Positions 47,301-56,389 of a stretch of DNA of 64,000 bases are shown in pieces (position 1 is the stretch's first letter; every line of letters begins with the position of its first letter). This DNA is from Gnetum montanum (lineage: Eukaryota > Streptophyta > Gnetopsida > Gnetales > Gnetaceae). The notes beneath the pieces are model-generated. The model saw only the letters and a program-made list of their open reading frames with translations, searched no databases and had not been told where the DNA came from. The position numbers were made by a program, and so were the translations under genes. The stretch lies in NCBI GenBank assembly GCA_015680685.1, contig MNCI01030115.1, positions 148,895 to 212,894 on the forward strand, in the 5' to 3' direction.

Positions 47301-50300
47301 TGTGGGTAGTTAGAAAATATTCTAAATCTAGAGAAAGAAAACTACAAGAGTTCGACCACATTACTGACATAATGTACCATAAATGTGATAGGTACATGCA
47401 TTTCTATAGGCTTGACATGACACTACGTCGATGCATCTTTTCATGCATTGACTAGGCTACATCGATGCATGCCAGTTGACATAGCCAGTCAATGATTCAT
47501 CAATAGTGCACCCTTTCCTGGGCATCAATTGCATCTAGGATGGCCATGTGATGTTCATAAGCCACAAAGGCAACAACCTCCTGGAATTTCTTGTACTTTT
47601 CTTCTCGTTGCTTACTCTCCTCAACTCCAAACGCCCTAGCCACATCAAGATGCAATTTGCCCACAGTAATCCAAATGAATCTGCACAAGGTGTGCTAAGT
47701 AGTATTTTGGTTAACATCCATGACAACATATGGGCAGTGTCCCATTTGTAGCCAACAATGATCATTCGACTCATGCACCACATCTTGGCTTAGCTTCATT
47801 TGTTGTTCTTCTAGCAAGTCCCTGACCTACTATTCCTCCTGTTCTTCAGTCCTCCTTTTGTGATCATGCTCCTCCTTGAGCAATTCCTCCTTTATTTACA
47901 TGCCCAAGGCATTTTGCAATTCATTCCTACTGGTAGCCTCCCTCAAATCCCTGTTCTTCTAGCAAGTCCCTGACCTACTGTTCCTCCTCTTCTTTGGTCC
48001 CCCCTTTTGTGATCATGCTCCTCCTTGAGCAATTCCTCCTTTATCTACATGCACAAAGCATTTTCCAATTCATTCCTAATGGTAGCCTCCCTCAGATCCC
48101 ACTAGCATCTTTCCTCCTTGGGAGCCTCTATGTGGTGTTGTTCTTCCTGCTCAACACATAGCCATTGCTCCTCTTCCCGCTTCTGCAACTTCACCTCCCA
48201 AACAACCCTCTCTTCCATACACACCTTGGCCTTCACTCCAACGGTGGCCCTTGCAAGGTCCTTGTATTTCACCTATAACTCCCAATGGAGCACTTTTGTG
48301 ACCTACATGATTTACTCATATACATTACACAGCTAGTCTATTGTAGACTCCTCCAAATCCAAGCCAAACCCATTCCCCAGCCCTCCCATAGCACCACACA
48401 TTGCCAACGCCAAAGAAGAGGAAGCCCCTTCAATATTGCAACACCACTTGTGGACGGTCGTGAAAGAAAAGGGCTAAGTTGACAACAGGTCCAATGAGGT
48501 GAGCAGCCCACTAGAGGACTAAAATTAGGCTAGAATGATGCTCCCTATGCTCCATATGCACGGAAGCTAGAAGGAATTTTGGCATGTTAACCCTGTGGCC
48601 AAGCCACATACATCTCAAGAAGATGAAGTGAGCCCCCTACAATATCCAGATGTTTTCGAACTACACAAATTAGCGATCCATTAACTCCATTGCTTCCTAC
48701 TAGAGCTTCGGTAGCACCAACTTCAGGACCTAACCACTACCTATCTTGGACACTAGCTTGTTAAAGAAACCTTTCGCATCATGTAGCCCTTAACTCGTGG
48801 GCAAGCCCACCTCCCCATTCTTCGACATCCCCATGATAGTTGCCTTAGTCAAGGAAATGCAAATGCCATGGAATATTGTGGAGTCTCCCCTCCACCATTT
48901 GTAGAACAACCCATTGGCAAGGTTAGGGTCTCCCATAAGCAAGGGCAAGAGGCTGACCGAGCCCAATTGTGTCACCATATCCCAAAGCTCCCAATTGCTT
49001 TGGAAGTTCTCACATTCAAGCTCATATGTAGGGGTCACACCCATTGCTACCACTACCTCCTTCCACAACCACAGCCCAAGGACCACAACCTGCACGGCGA
49101 CTTAAGTAGTGTTGACCTAAAGCTACACTCATTGCACACTTTCCAGAGGCACTAGAGAATGGTGGTAGCAAGCATGTCACCATGCAAGCACAATGGCAGT
49201 TGGATGGCGGTAGCTTTCCAAACAACAATGGGAAAAGGGTAACGATAAGCAAAATGATGGATCATTCCCTCCACAATACAGCAAAGAGGGCAAGTGTAAT
49301 TTAAATGTGGTCACCGCCCCTGTAGTAATGACCACACCAGCAGCACGTCCTAAAAAAGAAGCCAAATAAAACATTTAATCTTCTCTCATAGGTGCCCTTT
49401 CCAGGTGGCCCACCAACCAAGAACAATAGGGTATTTATGCTTGATGATGTTGAGTAGCTGCATTCTCGACATTCCCCATTTAGTTACCTTATGTGCATGG
49501 TTGCAAAAGTTATGCCAAATGTGAGAATCCTATGCATCCACAATCCAAGGCTGATATTTGTTCTTGAGTATAAAAACCATTGAGCTAGTTAATTATCATT
49601 TTGCATGAATGTGTTTATGATTCCCTAATATCCCATGAGGATGACATCATCAAACTTCAGCACCCTCAAACCCCTTGCTAATTTTGATCTAGCAACCTTC
49701 TCCCAATAGACAAGGTGAATTCATTCACCCCCTTTTCCTCCAAACAAAATAAAGTTTCCAATAATTTGATCGGCTTTGTTAATTACATCTTTTGAAGGAA
49801 TGGTAATAGAGTTAACAAATCTAGGAATGGTAGATAATACCAAAGTTGCCAAGATGATCTTTCCTTTTCTCGTGAGGAAGCACAAGGTCCAATGCCCCAC
49901 TCGCAATTAGAGTCTTTGAATTAGCTTATTTCATGACATCTTGCTATTCCATGCATACATGGGCATTCCCAGGTAGGAGTCTTGTATCGTTCCTTGTAGG
50001 ATTCCAAGCTCCTAGTACACTTGATTTTTAACAAGTTCCTTCAGTGTGGAAGAAGTGGATTGTAGACTTCCCCCTGTTGAGCTTTAGCCCCACCTCCCAT
50101 GCCAATCTATTAAGTGCCATGTTCATCGCATACGCCTATGGGCCAGCTACTAGAGTAACTAGTATTATGTCATCTACATAATGTTTAGTGATACAATTTA
50201 CCCCTTCAATGTGCAGCCCTCCAACCCCTTCCATCCTACAATAAAGATTCATGGTATCCATGGCAATAATGAATAAGTATGATGAGAGAGGATCCCCCTC

Positions 50301-51971
50301 GCAAAGCGCTATATTGAGGGAGGAAAACTCCTAGAGCTTCCCATTGATATCAAAAGAGTATGCCCCTGTGCCTTGGAAGTTGATGCATGATTTAACAAAA
50401 TTGGGATGAATTCCCTTCCTAATCATAATATCCCGAAAGGCACCCTAATGAACAGTGTCATAAGCTTTGGTGATACCAAGTTTGATACACATGCCTGGGA
50501 ACTTGACACATTGAATTGAATGCATAACCCCCTACAAGAGAAGGATCTAGTTCTATATAAATCTCCCTTTGATGAATACCGCATGTTGGATACCAACCAA
50601 GTTTGGCAACAATGGCTAGAGACACTTGACCAGAATTTTTGTAAAAAGTCTAAGGAGCATGTTGCACACTCCAATGGGCCTAAAGTGTGATGGCTTCATT
50701 GGATTAGTGGTCTTTGGGATAAGCACAATCCTAGAATAGTTGATCTCACATCAGACTTGCTACCATTTCAACATGAGGTTGAAGGCATCCAATATATTGA
50801 CCTTTAAAATATCCACAAATTCGTGAAAGAATTCAATGGGCCATCTATCTAGTCCCAAGGCCTTAACATTTTTGAGCATTGCCATAGCTTCCAACAACTC
50901 TTGTTTCATAATGGAAGTGATCAGCCTTTAGTTATCAACCTCCCCAACCATTCTTTGGATCGAAACTAAAACAGGGGAGGATTCCTCCCTTCTATAGATA
51001 CTAGACCAATATCTCTACATAACCTTAGCAATATCATTTGTATCATGGAGGATATGGCCCTCCTACAGAAGATTGTGAATCTTTTTGGCCTCATTATTGG
51101 CTTTCACAACGGCAAAAAAGAAGCGAGTGTTCTTGCCTCCCTCCCTAAGCCCTTTGACCCACAATCTTTGCTTCTAGTACTGCTCCTCTTCTTCCAACAA
51201 CTATTGGAGTGCTACCAATAGACTGTGTTCCTCTTCCACCAGCAATTCCTCAACCTCATGTCTTGCCTGCACATCCATCAACTTTTGTTGTAGCTCAGCA
51301 CAAGATGCCCTATAGGAATATCATTCAGACACTTTCATGTTTCATATCCCTTGCTTGAGCTTGGCCATGCCATGTTTCAAAGAATCCCAAGGATCCATTT
51401 CAAAAGGATATTCCACTCAGATGTTAGCAACCAGAGGCCGTATCAATGGCATTGTCAACCACAATCTTTAAATCTAAATGGGTTCAATCCTTGCCTATCC
51501 AGTTTCTAAACCTTACATACAAAAGCATGGTGATCAAACACTCTCCTTTCATGACCCTAGATTGAGACCTTGTGACTAATAAGGATTTCCACATATCCTA
51601 TCAATCCTTGACATAACCTGGTCCGACCCTTTTCTCTTATTACGCTAGGTAAAAAGACATCCCTTGACATCAACATCAATTAAGTCAGGTGTGAAGAAAT
51701 TGTAGAAATTGTTGACTTCTTGGTGAAGGCTCAGTATCTCCCCCAATCTTTTCCCTCATTTGGAGCCTCGGATTGAAGTCCCCAATCAAAATCCAAGCTT
51801 GTTGGTCCAAAATGCAGCTAGCAATCCTTAGCAACTCGTGTAGATGCTTTCCCCAATCCTAGGGGCCATAAAAATTGGTGATCCATAGACCTTGTGTAGG
51901 TAGAAAGACAATGATAGTCCATGTAGAAAAGCCAACAATGTCAAATGGTAGGCAAGATAGGGCAGCTAGCG

Positions 51972-52022
<51 letters not shown>

Positions 52023-54994
52023 NTGGACATGCCAGCCATGCCGATGCAACATATTACAATGCATGGTGTGCAATTTAGTCTCCTAGAGGCACACCACCAT
52101 TCAACCTTCAATATGCACTAATTCTTTCAGAGTACTTCTGTAGGGGGTACCTTATCCCCTGAAATTCCATAATAGTATCTTCATGATCTACTTGTAGACC
52201 ATTTCTTGTAAACCCCCTTGAGGGTTGCCTAAGATTCCAAGTCAATATCCTGTTGTGTTTTCCTATTCTATATTTCTTAGCCCATTGGGTGATCCACTTT
52301 TCAAGTTTCAATTGTGACCATAAAACCCTAGTTTTCTTCCTGTTGACACTTCCAAGTAGTCTCCTCTAGCCTTGGCATAGTAGATTTGCACACCTAGGGT
52401 GTGCAACCNGCTCTAAGGGGTGAGCAACCCAAATACTAGTAGGACTCAGGAGAGGAGTTCACCTACCAACACTCACAATATTAGAGCATTGCAAGTCCCC
52501 CATGTCTGCAGCTAGGAAGAAGCAACCTTCTCTCCCAACCAACGTACATCCGTGTCTACTTTTTGTTTTGGCCCATGCACCTTGTGGCGGACCCTACAGT
52601 CTATTGTAACATAATTATTTTTGCCACAAATAGCACAAGATTTGATGACCCCATTCTAGGCCAAAATAGGCTTGTCTGCTAGGACGTTTTCATATTCAAC
52701 TGATATTTTCTCTTCCCCAAAGGGCTGGTCCAAAATAACCTCTAGCACTAGATCATTTGGGTAGAGTGACCTCCACACGCAAAATCTAGCAAACCCCATC
52801 TGCTCCTTTGACTCCATGAACTTGTCAAAGGTAAAAAACTCCCCAAAAAAACCCACAAAAGTCTTCAAGAAGTCTGCAATCCAAAGCTCCCACAGCACCT
52901 TGGAGATCCACAGCCAGATAGGAGCCCTAGAGAACAAGGCTAGATCCCAATGTGTCTTTGGCTGCCAATGCATAAGGGCTAGGCCCCTTGCCCCAAAAAA
53001 CCACAACCCTCCCAGCAACACCTGGCCCCTATCCTCCAAACACTAGAAAACAAAGAGTAGCAAGTCACCCACAAGTCACCGAACTTACACATCACTTAGC
53101 CCTCACGATGTATTCACTCAGCGTTTGATATACTCCAACTTGGGCCATGCTCCGAAGGAAAAGAATCTTCCAATAAGGCTCAACTCCAAGGTGCACAGCC
53201 CCTCTAGCAGTAGAGCCTGCACTTGCAACCTCATGGTCCTTTGATTCTACGAGCAAGCATTGATACCTTCATCTTCAGGATGCCAGCTCGTAATTCCCCC
53301 CCCCCCCCCNNNNNNNNNNNNNNNNNNCCTTTCCCCCATCATGGTTGGCTCCATCTGTCCCCTTCTCTAGTTGTCCAATATCTCTGAGGTGAAGAAACGA
53401 GCTACCCTCCAAGCTCCCATTCACTTCCCACACCTCACTCCTTCTCACTTCCCATACTTCACTCCCTCCCTCCATCTCATTTGCTCCAACATCAGCTTTT
53501 CTAATTGTTGTGGAATTGATGATTTTCATGACAATTAATTTTAGAACAATAATAACAACTAATTGTAGAAAGCTAAATGGGAGACGGACTTACATCAGGC
53601 AGAGCATGTGACGGCTGCTACTGCTCGGGAGGCTGAGCGGCGGGAGTGGGAAGCTAAATGGACCGAGGCCCTGGCAAAGTCTCAAGCCGAACACGAGGCC
53701 CAGCTTCGCGAACGAGAACAAGAGCTGACCCGGCAACACGCGATCATGATGGAGGCCTCCCGTGCCCAACTCATTGATGAACTCCGGGACCAAATCAGAG
53801 AGGAGCTGCGCCAGGAGGAGGCGGCCTGCCAAGCCCAAGAGACGGTGGCCCGGGCAGAACAGAAACGCCTTCAGGAAGAAGAAGAGCAACGGCAAAGGCA
53901 GCTGGACCGAACGCACGAGCACAGTGCCTGGCAGTGGCTTAGGGGGGGGCGCTGCCCGTATAGCCTTTTGGGCATTAGTTGTGAGAGCTCCAGGGGAGAC
54001 CTCCGACGACACATCAGACGCACGTTAGCAAAATACCACCCAGATGCGGGCGCTTCATCGGCTGACCAGAGCAGGAGAGAGGCTGCTATGCAGGGCATCC
54101 AACAAGCGGCGAACTTCATGCACACCGAAGAGCACCGCAACACCCTGGACTTGCTGCATGAGCTTGACCGGCCTCAGTGTGCCTGTCGCCATCTGCCCAC
54201 TCGCCCCTAGGACCCCTCTTCCCACCCGCTGGGGGTGCACCCCCGCCCCCCCCCCCCCCCCCCCCCCCCCCTTCTTTTTTATTAGGGGTGCGCCCCCCCT
54301 ATTTATACGGGGTGCCCCCCCCCCCTGTTTTTGAGTTATGAGGTTTTTGAGATCTGAGCCTTTCATGCTCTGAATGTCGCGATTATGAGGGGTGCTAAGG
54401 TTCCCACCCCCTATCCTTCCCAGTGGGTCACCCCTGATGCCCCATTGTTTTGTATACTTGTGTACCATACATCATAGTAATACAAACCTGAACATTTTCT
54501 CAAAAAAAAATTGTAGAAAACAATTAAATTTAAAAGATATAATAGCTAGTTTTGGAAAAGTAAAACTAATAACAAACAAACAATAATAAACAGAACAAAA
54601 AAAAGGTAGATCAAACTAGTTAAAAAAGAGAAACAATATAAAAGGTTCAATTAAAAAAAAGCGTAATGACATTTCAATCATGACTGAAGTGACAACATTT
54701 AATATATAAGGCAATGAGCTTGTAAATAAACATATAACATACTAAGAAACATTTTTTTAAAATAAAATTTATAAATTGCTTAATCATTGCACATTGATTA
54801 TAATGCTTTCTAGACATCGTTTATGCAATCAATTTCTCAAATAACAATTATAAAACAAAGGTGTCAAATGGACCTGCTATACATCGGTCAATCCATCTAA
54901 GTGTACGATACATTGCCTCCTCTACTCTTGGCCCAGTTGTAGTTGTTTTGACAACATCATCTAGTGCCATTATTATGTCAGCCCCAATTTTATT
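41285..54994 (-). CDS. QTRT1: queuine tRNA-ribosyltransferase catalytic subunit, 3' ten exons
   Basis: The enzyme swaps guanine 34 for queuine in tRNAs with a GUN anticodon (Asp, Asn, His, Tyr). Ten exons add up to 792 nt, 263 codons plus stop, in one unbroken frame with matching splice phases. Motifs run in family order: [60 protein letters not shown], then [16 protein letters not shown] with the nucleophile Asp, and the zinc site C-S-C-M-V-C with its His in LLSYHNL. The wording is that of the eukaryotic QTRT1 subunit and not bacterial Tgt. The N-terminal third, with the other catalytic Asp (DSGGFQ), is not found and probably lies beyond the right edge. Introns run from under 100 bp to 8.8 kb, the long ones filled with LINEs and SINEs. 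Likely expressed; this is the only apparently intact gene here. Confidence 0.93.
41531..41558 (-). CDS. QTRT1: QTRT1 28-nt microexon
   Basis: After acceptor TTTTTGCAG it completes Glu and reads FVQNFLRCQ, then donor GTTTGT. Human and plant homologues have a similar [FY]-V-x-[ND]-F-[LM] stretch here. Confidence 0.85.
41717..41763 (-). CDS. QTRT1: QTRT1 exon
   Basis: 47 nt: [15 protein letters not shown] plus GA. The donor GTACGT is inside an otherwise open frame that would read on to a stop at 41644; splicing restores the family C-terminus, so the read-through was not used. Confidence 0.88.
41869..41970 (-). CDS. QTRT1: QTRT1 exon with third zinc Cys and His
   Basis: 102 nt: [20 protein letters not shown] and [14 protein letters not shown]. 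Acceptor TTTGCACAG, donor GTAAAC. Confidence 0.93.
42107..42178 (-). CDS. QTRT1: QTRT1 exon with zinc cysteines
   Basis: 72 nt: [20 protein letters not shown] then CSCM, giving the first two zinc Cys. Acceptor TATTGCAG, donor GTACGG. Confidence 0.92.
44441..44617 (-). mobile_element. tRNA-derived SINE, copy S1
   Basis: The minus strand begins GTGTTAGTCTAGTGGTAAGG (A-box context), then TTGGCTTGGTAACCCCAAGT and a B-box-like ACAAGTTTGATTTTG. It aligns with S2 (58507-58679) through to the common 3' end GTAAGTAAAAATTTCAGTTT. Confidence 0.75.
45047..45208 (-). mobile_element. tRNA-derived SINE-like element, copy S3
   Basis: The minus strand starts GCGTTAGCCTAGTGGTAAGA, with B-box-like GTATTCGATTTTACTGG, sharing the head with S1 and S2 but with a different body. 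Probably another subfamily. Confidence 0.6.
45417..45527 (-). CDS. QTRT1: QTRT1 exon with nucleophile Asp
   Basis: 111 nt: [20 protein letters not shown] continuing [17 protein letters not shown]. The Asp in MYDCV corresponds to the covalent nucleophile of the family. Acceptor GCTTTCAG, donor GTTAGT. Confidence 0.94.
45615..45720 (-). CDS. QTRT1: QTRT1 exon
   Basis: 106 nt: [20 protein letters not shown] to [10 protein letters not shown]. Acceptor CTTATAG, donor GTAGCA. GGLSGGE is part of the substrate pocket. Confidence 0.93.
45885..45926 (-). CDS. QTRT1: QTRT1 exon
   Basis: 42 nt: [13 protein letters not shown] and two bases of the next Gly. Acceptor TTCATCAG, donor GTAGGT. Confidence 0.92.
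46028..46094 (-). CDS. QTRT1: QTRT1 exon with GC donor
   Basis: 67 nt: [20 protein letters not shown]. Acceptor ATTACAG. The donor is TTTTAAG then GCAAGT, a GC-AG intron with otherwise perfect consensus. Confidence 0.92.
46644..47502 (-). mobile_element. LTR C, solo-LTR-like insertion in LINE copy 4
   Basis: 859 bp aligned with LTR A along its length. Plus-strand ends TGATGAGTAGC and GATTCATCA. LINE coding sequence stops right beside it at 47505 and resumes on the other side as 3' sequence. GTGCA stands on both sides (46631-46635 and 47506-47510), a candidate 5-bp target duplication, but 8 and 3 extra bases lie between it and the apparent LTR ends. Confidence 0.75.
47505..48480 (-). pseudogene. 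LINE copy 4 coiled-coil and J-like domain
   Basis: From the right: [20 protein letters not shown], then [20 protein letters not shown] (a coiled coil, lengthened by a 148-bp duplication), [14 protein letters not shown], then [20 protein letters not shown] and [20 protein letters not shown]. Against copy 1 the CPY helix I, helix II and terminal helix fall in register and HPD is HLD, changing the residue needed to stimulate Hsp70. A J-domain identity here rests on the alignment with copy 1. Confidence 0.7.
47805..48100 (-). repeat. 148-bp tandem duplication in the coiled coil
   Basis: Two units (47805-47952 and 47953-48100) beginning GTTCTTCTAGCAAGTCCCTG and ending GGTAGCCTCCCTCA. A few single-base differences. 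Confidence 0.92.
48481..49380 (-). pseudogene. LINE copy 4 zf-RVT and extra globular domain
   Basis: The zf-RVT part (49374-49022) keeps only fragments such as [20 protein letters not shown]. The extra domain (49095-48530) reads [48 protein letters not shown] and, after stops, MELMDRYFV and [20 protein letters not shown]. It lines up with copies 2 and 3. Its layout resembles the putative plant transposon protein domain seen in other plant retroelements. Confidence 0.65.
49720..50990 (-). pseudogene. LINE copy 4 reverse transcriptase
   Basis: LINE-type RT from the right: [20 protein letters not shown] (about 50640), [27 protein letters not shown], the active site [10 protein letters not shown] (about 50180) with both Asp kept, then [20 protein letters not shown]. 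Numerous stops, mainly TAG. Confidence 0.85.
51000..52311 (-). pseudogene. LINE copy 4 endonuclease
   Basis: It opens near 52250 with [13 protein letters not shown], the start of the APE-like endonuclease of plant L1 elements (family K-I-x-x-W-N-x-R-G). The body is broken by stops and by a 51-base C run ending in N at 52023. The part before RT (51300-51050) has [20 protein letters not shown] and [20 protein letters not shown], typical of the linker between endonuclease and RT. Confidence 0.7.
51972..52023. other. 51-base poly-C run ending in N
   Basis: A pure C homopolymer next to an ambiguous base inside the LINE endonuclease. Similar C runs lie at 53296-53309 (then 18 N), 54245-54270, 55970-55985 and 62145-62158. 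Probably sequencing or assembly noise in GC-rich LINE sequence. Confidence 0.85.
52560..53529 (-). pseudogene. LINE copy 4 ORF1 (DUF4283-like, zinc knuckle)
   Basis: A start at 53529 opens [20 protein letters not shown]. The DUF4283-like part (53039-52656) has [20 protein letters not shown] and [20 protein letters not shown]. At 52637-52596 a zinc knuckle reads [14 protein letters not shown], with Tyr in place of the His. ORF1 protein binds the LINE RNA. Interrupted by an 18-base N gap (53310-53327) and several stops. Confidence 0.75.
53572..54508 (+). mobile_element. LINE copy 1, strongly 5'-truncated
   Basis: 937 bp flanked by the direct repeat AATTGTAGAAA (53561-53571 and 54509-54519). 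It starts inside the coiled coil, contains the J domain and 3' UTR, and ends AACATTTTCTC plus poly-A. Such truncation and the duplication are the marks of target-primed reverse transcription. Confidence 0.92.
53608..54210 (+). CDS. LINE copy 1 coiled-coil plus J-domain ORF
   Basis: 200 codons from an internal ATG; the frame is already open at the insertion edge (53572), so the true start was lost. Residues 7-100 are a highly charged R/E/Q/A-rich coiled coil. Residues 116-183 fit a DnaJ J domain: CPYSLLGIS as helix [14 protein letters not shown] as helix II, HPD at 144-146, then [13 protein letters not shown] as helix III and EEHRNTLD like the family R-x-x-Y-D end. J domains stimulate Hsp70 ATPase through HPD. 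It sits where the C-terminus of the LINE ORF lies. No zinc or substrate domain of DnaJ is present. Confidence 0.85.
   Translation: MTAATAREAERREWEAKWTEALAKSQAEHEAQLREREQELTRQHAIMMEASRAQLIDELRDQIREELRQEEAACQAQETVARAEQKRLQEEEEQRQRQLDRTHEHSAWQWLRGGRCPYSLLGISCESSRGDLRRHIRRTLAKYHPDAGASSADQSRREAAMQGIQQAANFMHTEEHRNTLDLLHELDRPQCACRHLPTRP
54874..54994 (-). CDS. QTRT1: QTRT1 exon (first in window)
   Basis: 121 nt: starts [15 protein letters not shown] after acceptor GAGTTTTCAG and ends RWIDRCIA plus one base at donor GTCCAT. Its upstream partner exon was not found. Confidence 0.92.
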
Positions 54995-55069
54995 CTGAAA
55001 ACTCAAAAATAAATCAACATCAATGTTAACATTTATCCATAATAATAATTAGATACTTTTTTTGATATT

Positions 55070-56040
55070 GTGGGACCCAACATCCTAGATGCCATTAATC
55101 TAATGTTTGACCAAGAGACAGTGAGATCAACTACTCCTGAATTGTATGCATGCCCAAACGCACTAATGCTTCTTCTCCAACCCATTGGGATCTATAATGT
55201 GCTAATCCGTATTTTCTCTAAGATGCCTGTGTGGTGGTTGGTCCCCACCATGCCCAAACTTGTCAATGACAACCAAACAGGATTCGTTTAGGGATGAACC
55301 CTACAAGAGCTCCTCATGCAAGAGCTCCTTCACTCCCTACGTCTTTCGAAATTCCCTAGGCTATGCCTCAAGTTAGACATCGCCAAGGTGTATAACACGA
55401 TCAACTGGGAGCCGTTGGGGCACGGGGGGGTGTGTTTGTGGGGACTCTCATCTCTAGGAAGGGGTTTACGGTAGGGGGACCCTCTTTCGCCTTTGCTCTT
55501 TGTCATCAGTATGGACCTATTGAGATATTACTACAAAGCAACAGGAGTGGGGGGGTTGAAAATTGCCGAAGTGGAATGTTTGGCTGAACACTATGTAGAT
55601 GACATGATGTTGATCAATCGGGCTAGGGTCCCAGAAGCGCAGGGCATTAACATGGCACTTACCTGGATGGCTGACGAGCTTGGCCTGGTGATAAACCACA
55701 AAAAGTTGTCAACGCACTTCCTCAACATTGACACTCTGGTGAAAGGCCGAGTTATGCAAATTCTAGGGGTTCCTTCTGGAATGATCCAAGACTCTTACCT
55801 GGGCATGTCATTGTTTAATTGGGGATGATGTGTGGCTTGGGGTGCGGTTCTAGAAAAAATTGAGGCTCAGGTAGGAAATTGGGTGAATCATTTCCTTACT
55901 TGTAAAGGGTGGCTGGTGCTGGCGTCGAGGGTGTTGGTCGCTATGGCTCGTTTTGTGGCGGGGGGGCCGCCCCCCCCCCCCCCCCGGCAACTAGGCGCTT
56001 TGATCCAGGCTATCAACTGACACATGCATAACTTCATGTG
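55070..56040 (+). pseudogene. LINE copy 2 reverse transcriptase
   Basis: One frame with few stops: PIGIYNVLIRIFSKMPVWWL, VNDNQTGFV, KLDIAKVYNTINW, then R-stop-G-D-P-L-S-P (the stop is TAG for Gln), LFVISMDLLRYYYKATGVGG, the active site EHYVDDMMLI with both Asp, YLGMSLFNWG and GNWVNHFLTCKGWLVLASRV. The second part of the K-L-D-x-x-K-A-Y-D motif has Asn for Asp. A 16-base C run disturbs the frame near 55980. Confidence 0.9.
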
Positions 56041-56389
56041 GTCGAGTGGTAGAGCGGGGTGCAAATTGCACCTAGCCAACTGGGAGCAGATTGCACACCC
56101 TTGAGCTACAGGGGATTTGGGGATATCTAGATTTGAGGACAAACTGACGCTCGGTCAACAACGCCTATTGCTTTAATTCACCCGCCAAAATGAGGAGCCA
56201 ACCCAGTGGGTACCAATCATGAATGCCAACTACATTAGATGGTAGTCAAGGGCGTAGGATTCGAGGCCATGGTGAACACTTTGCACCCATGCACAAAGGA
56301 TGTGGCTGCGAGGGTGGTTGGATTGCAAGCTACGCCAACTGCTCTTTGCTATGTATTCGCCGATGCCAAGGTGGATGTAGATATGGAAG

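Larger units (their letters stand above)
46345..53530 (-). mobile_element. LINE copy 4, near full length, in a QTRT1 intron
   Basis: Read right to left: ORF1 with a DUF4283-like part and zinc knuckle, endonuclease, RT with HYVDDIILV, zf-RVT region, extra globular domain, coiled coil, J-like domain, 3' UTR and poly-A (T run at 46345-46351). The 3' terminus CTTCTCAGAAAAAAA resembles TTTTCTCAAAAAA of copies 1 and 2. LTR C interrupts it at 46644-47502. Target-site duplications were not found. It is the most AT-shifted and broken copy, so probably the oldest. Confidence 0.85.

Noticed and set aside
46345-53560. target-site duplication for LINE copy 4
   Set aside because: I compared the sequence left of 46345 with that around 53480-53560 and saw no convincing direct repeat, so none is claimed.
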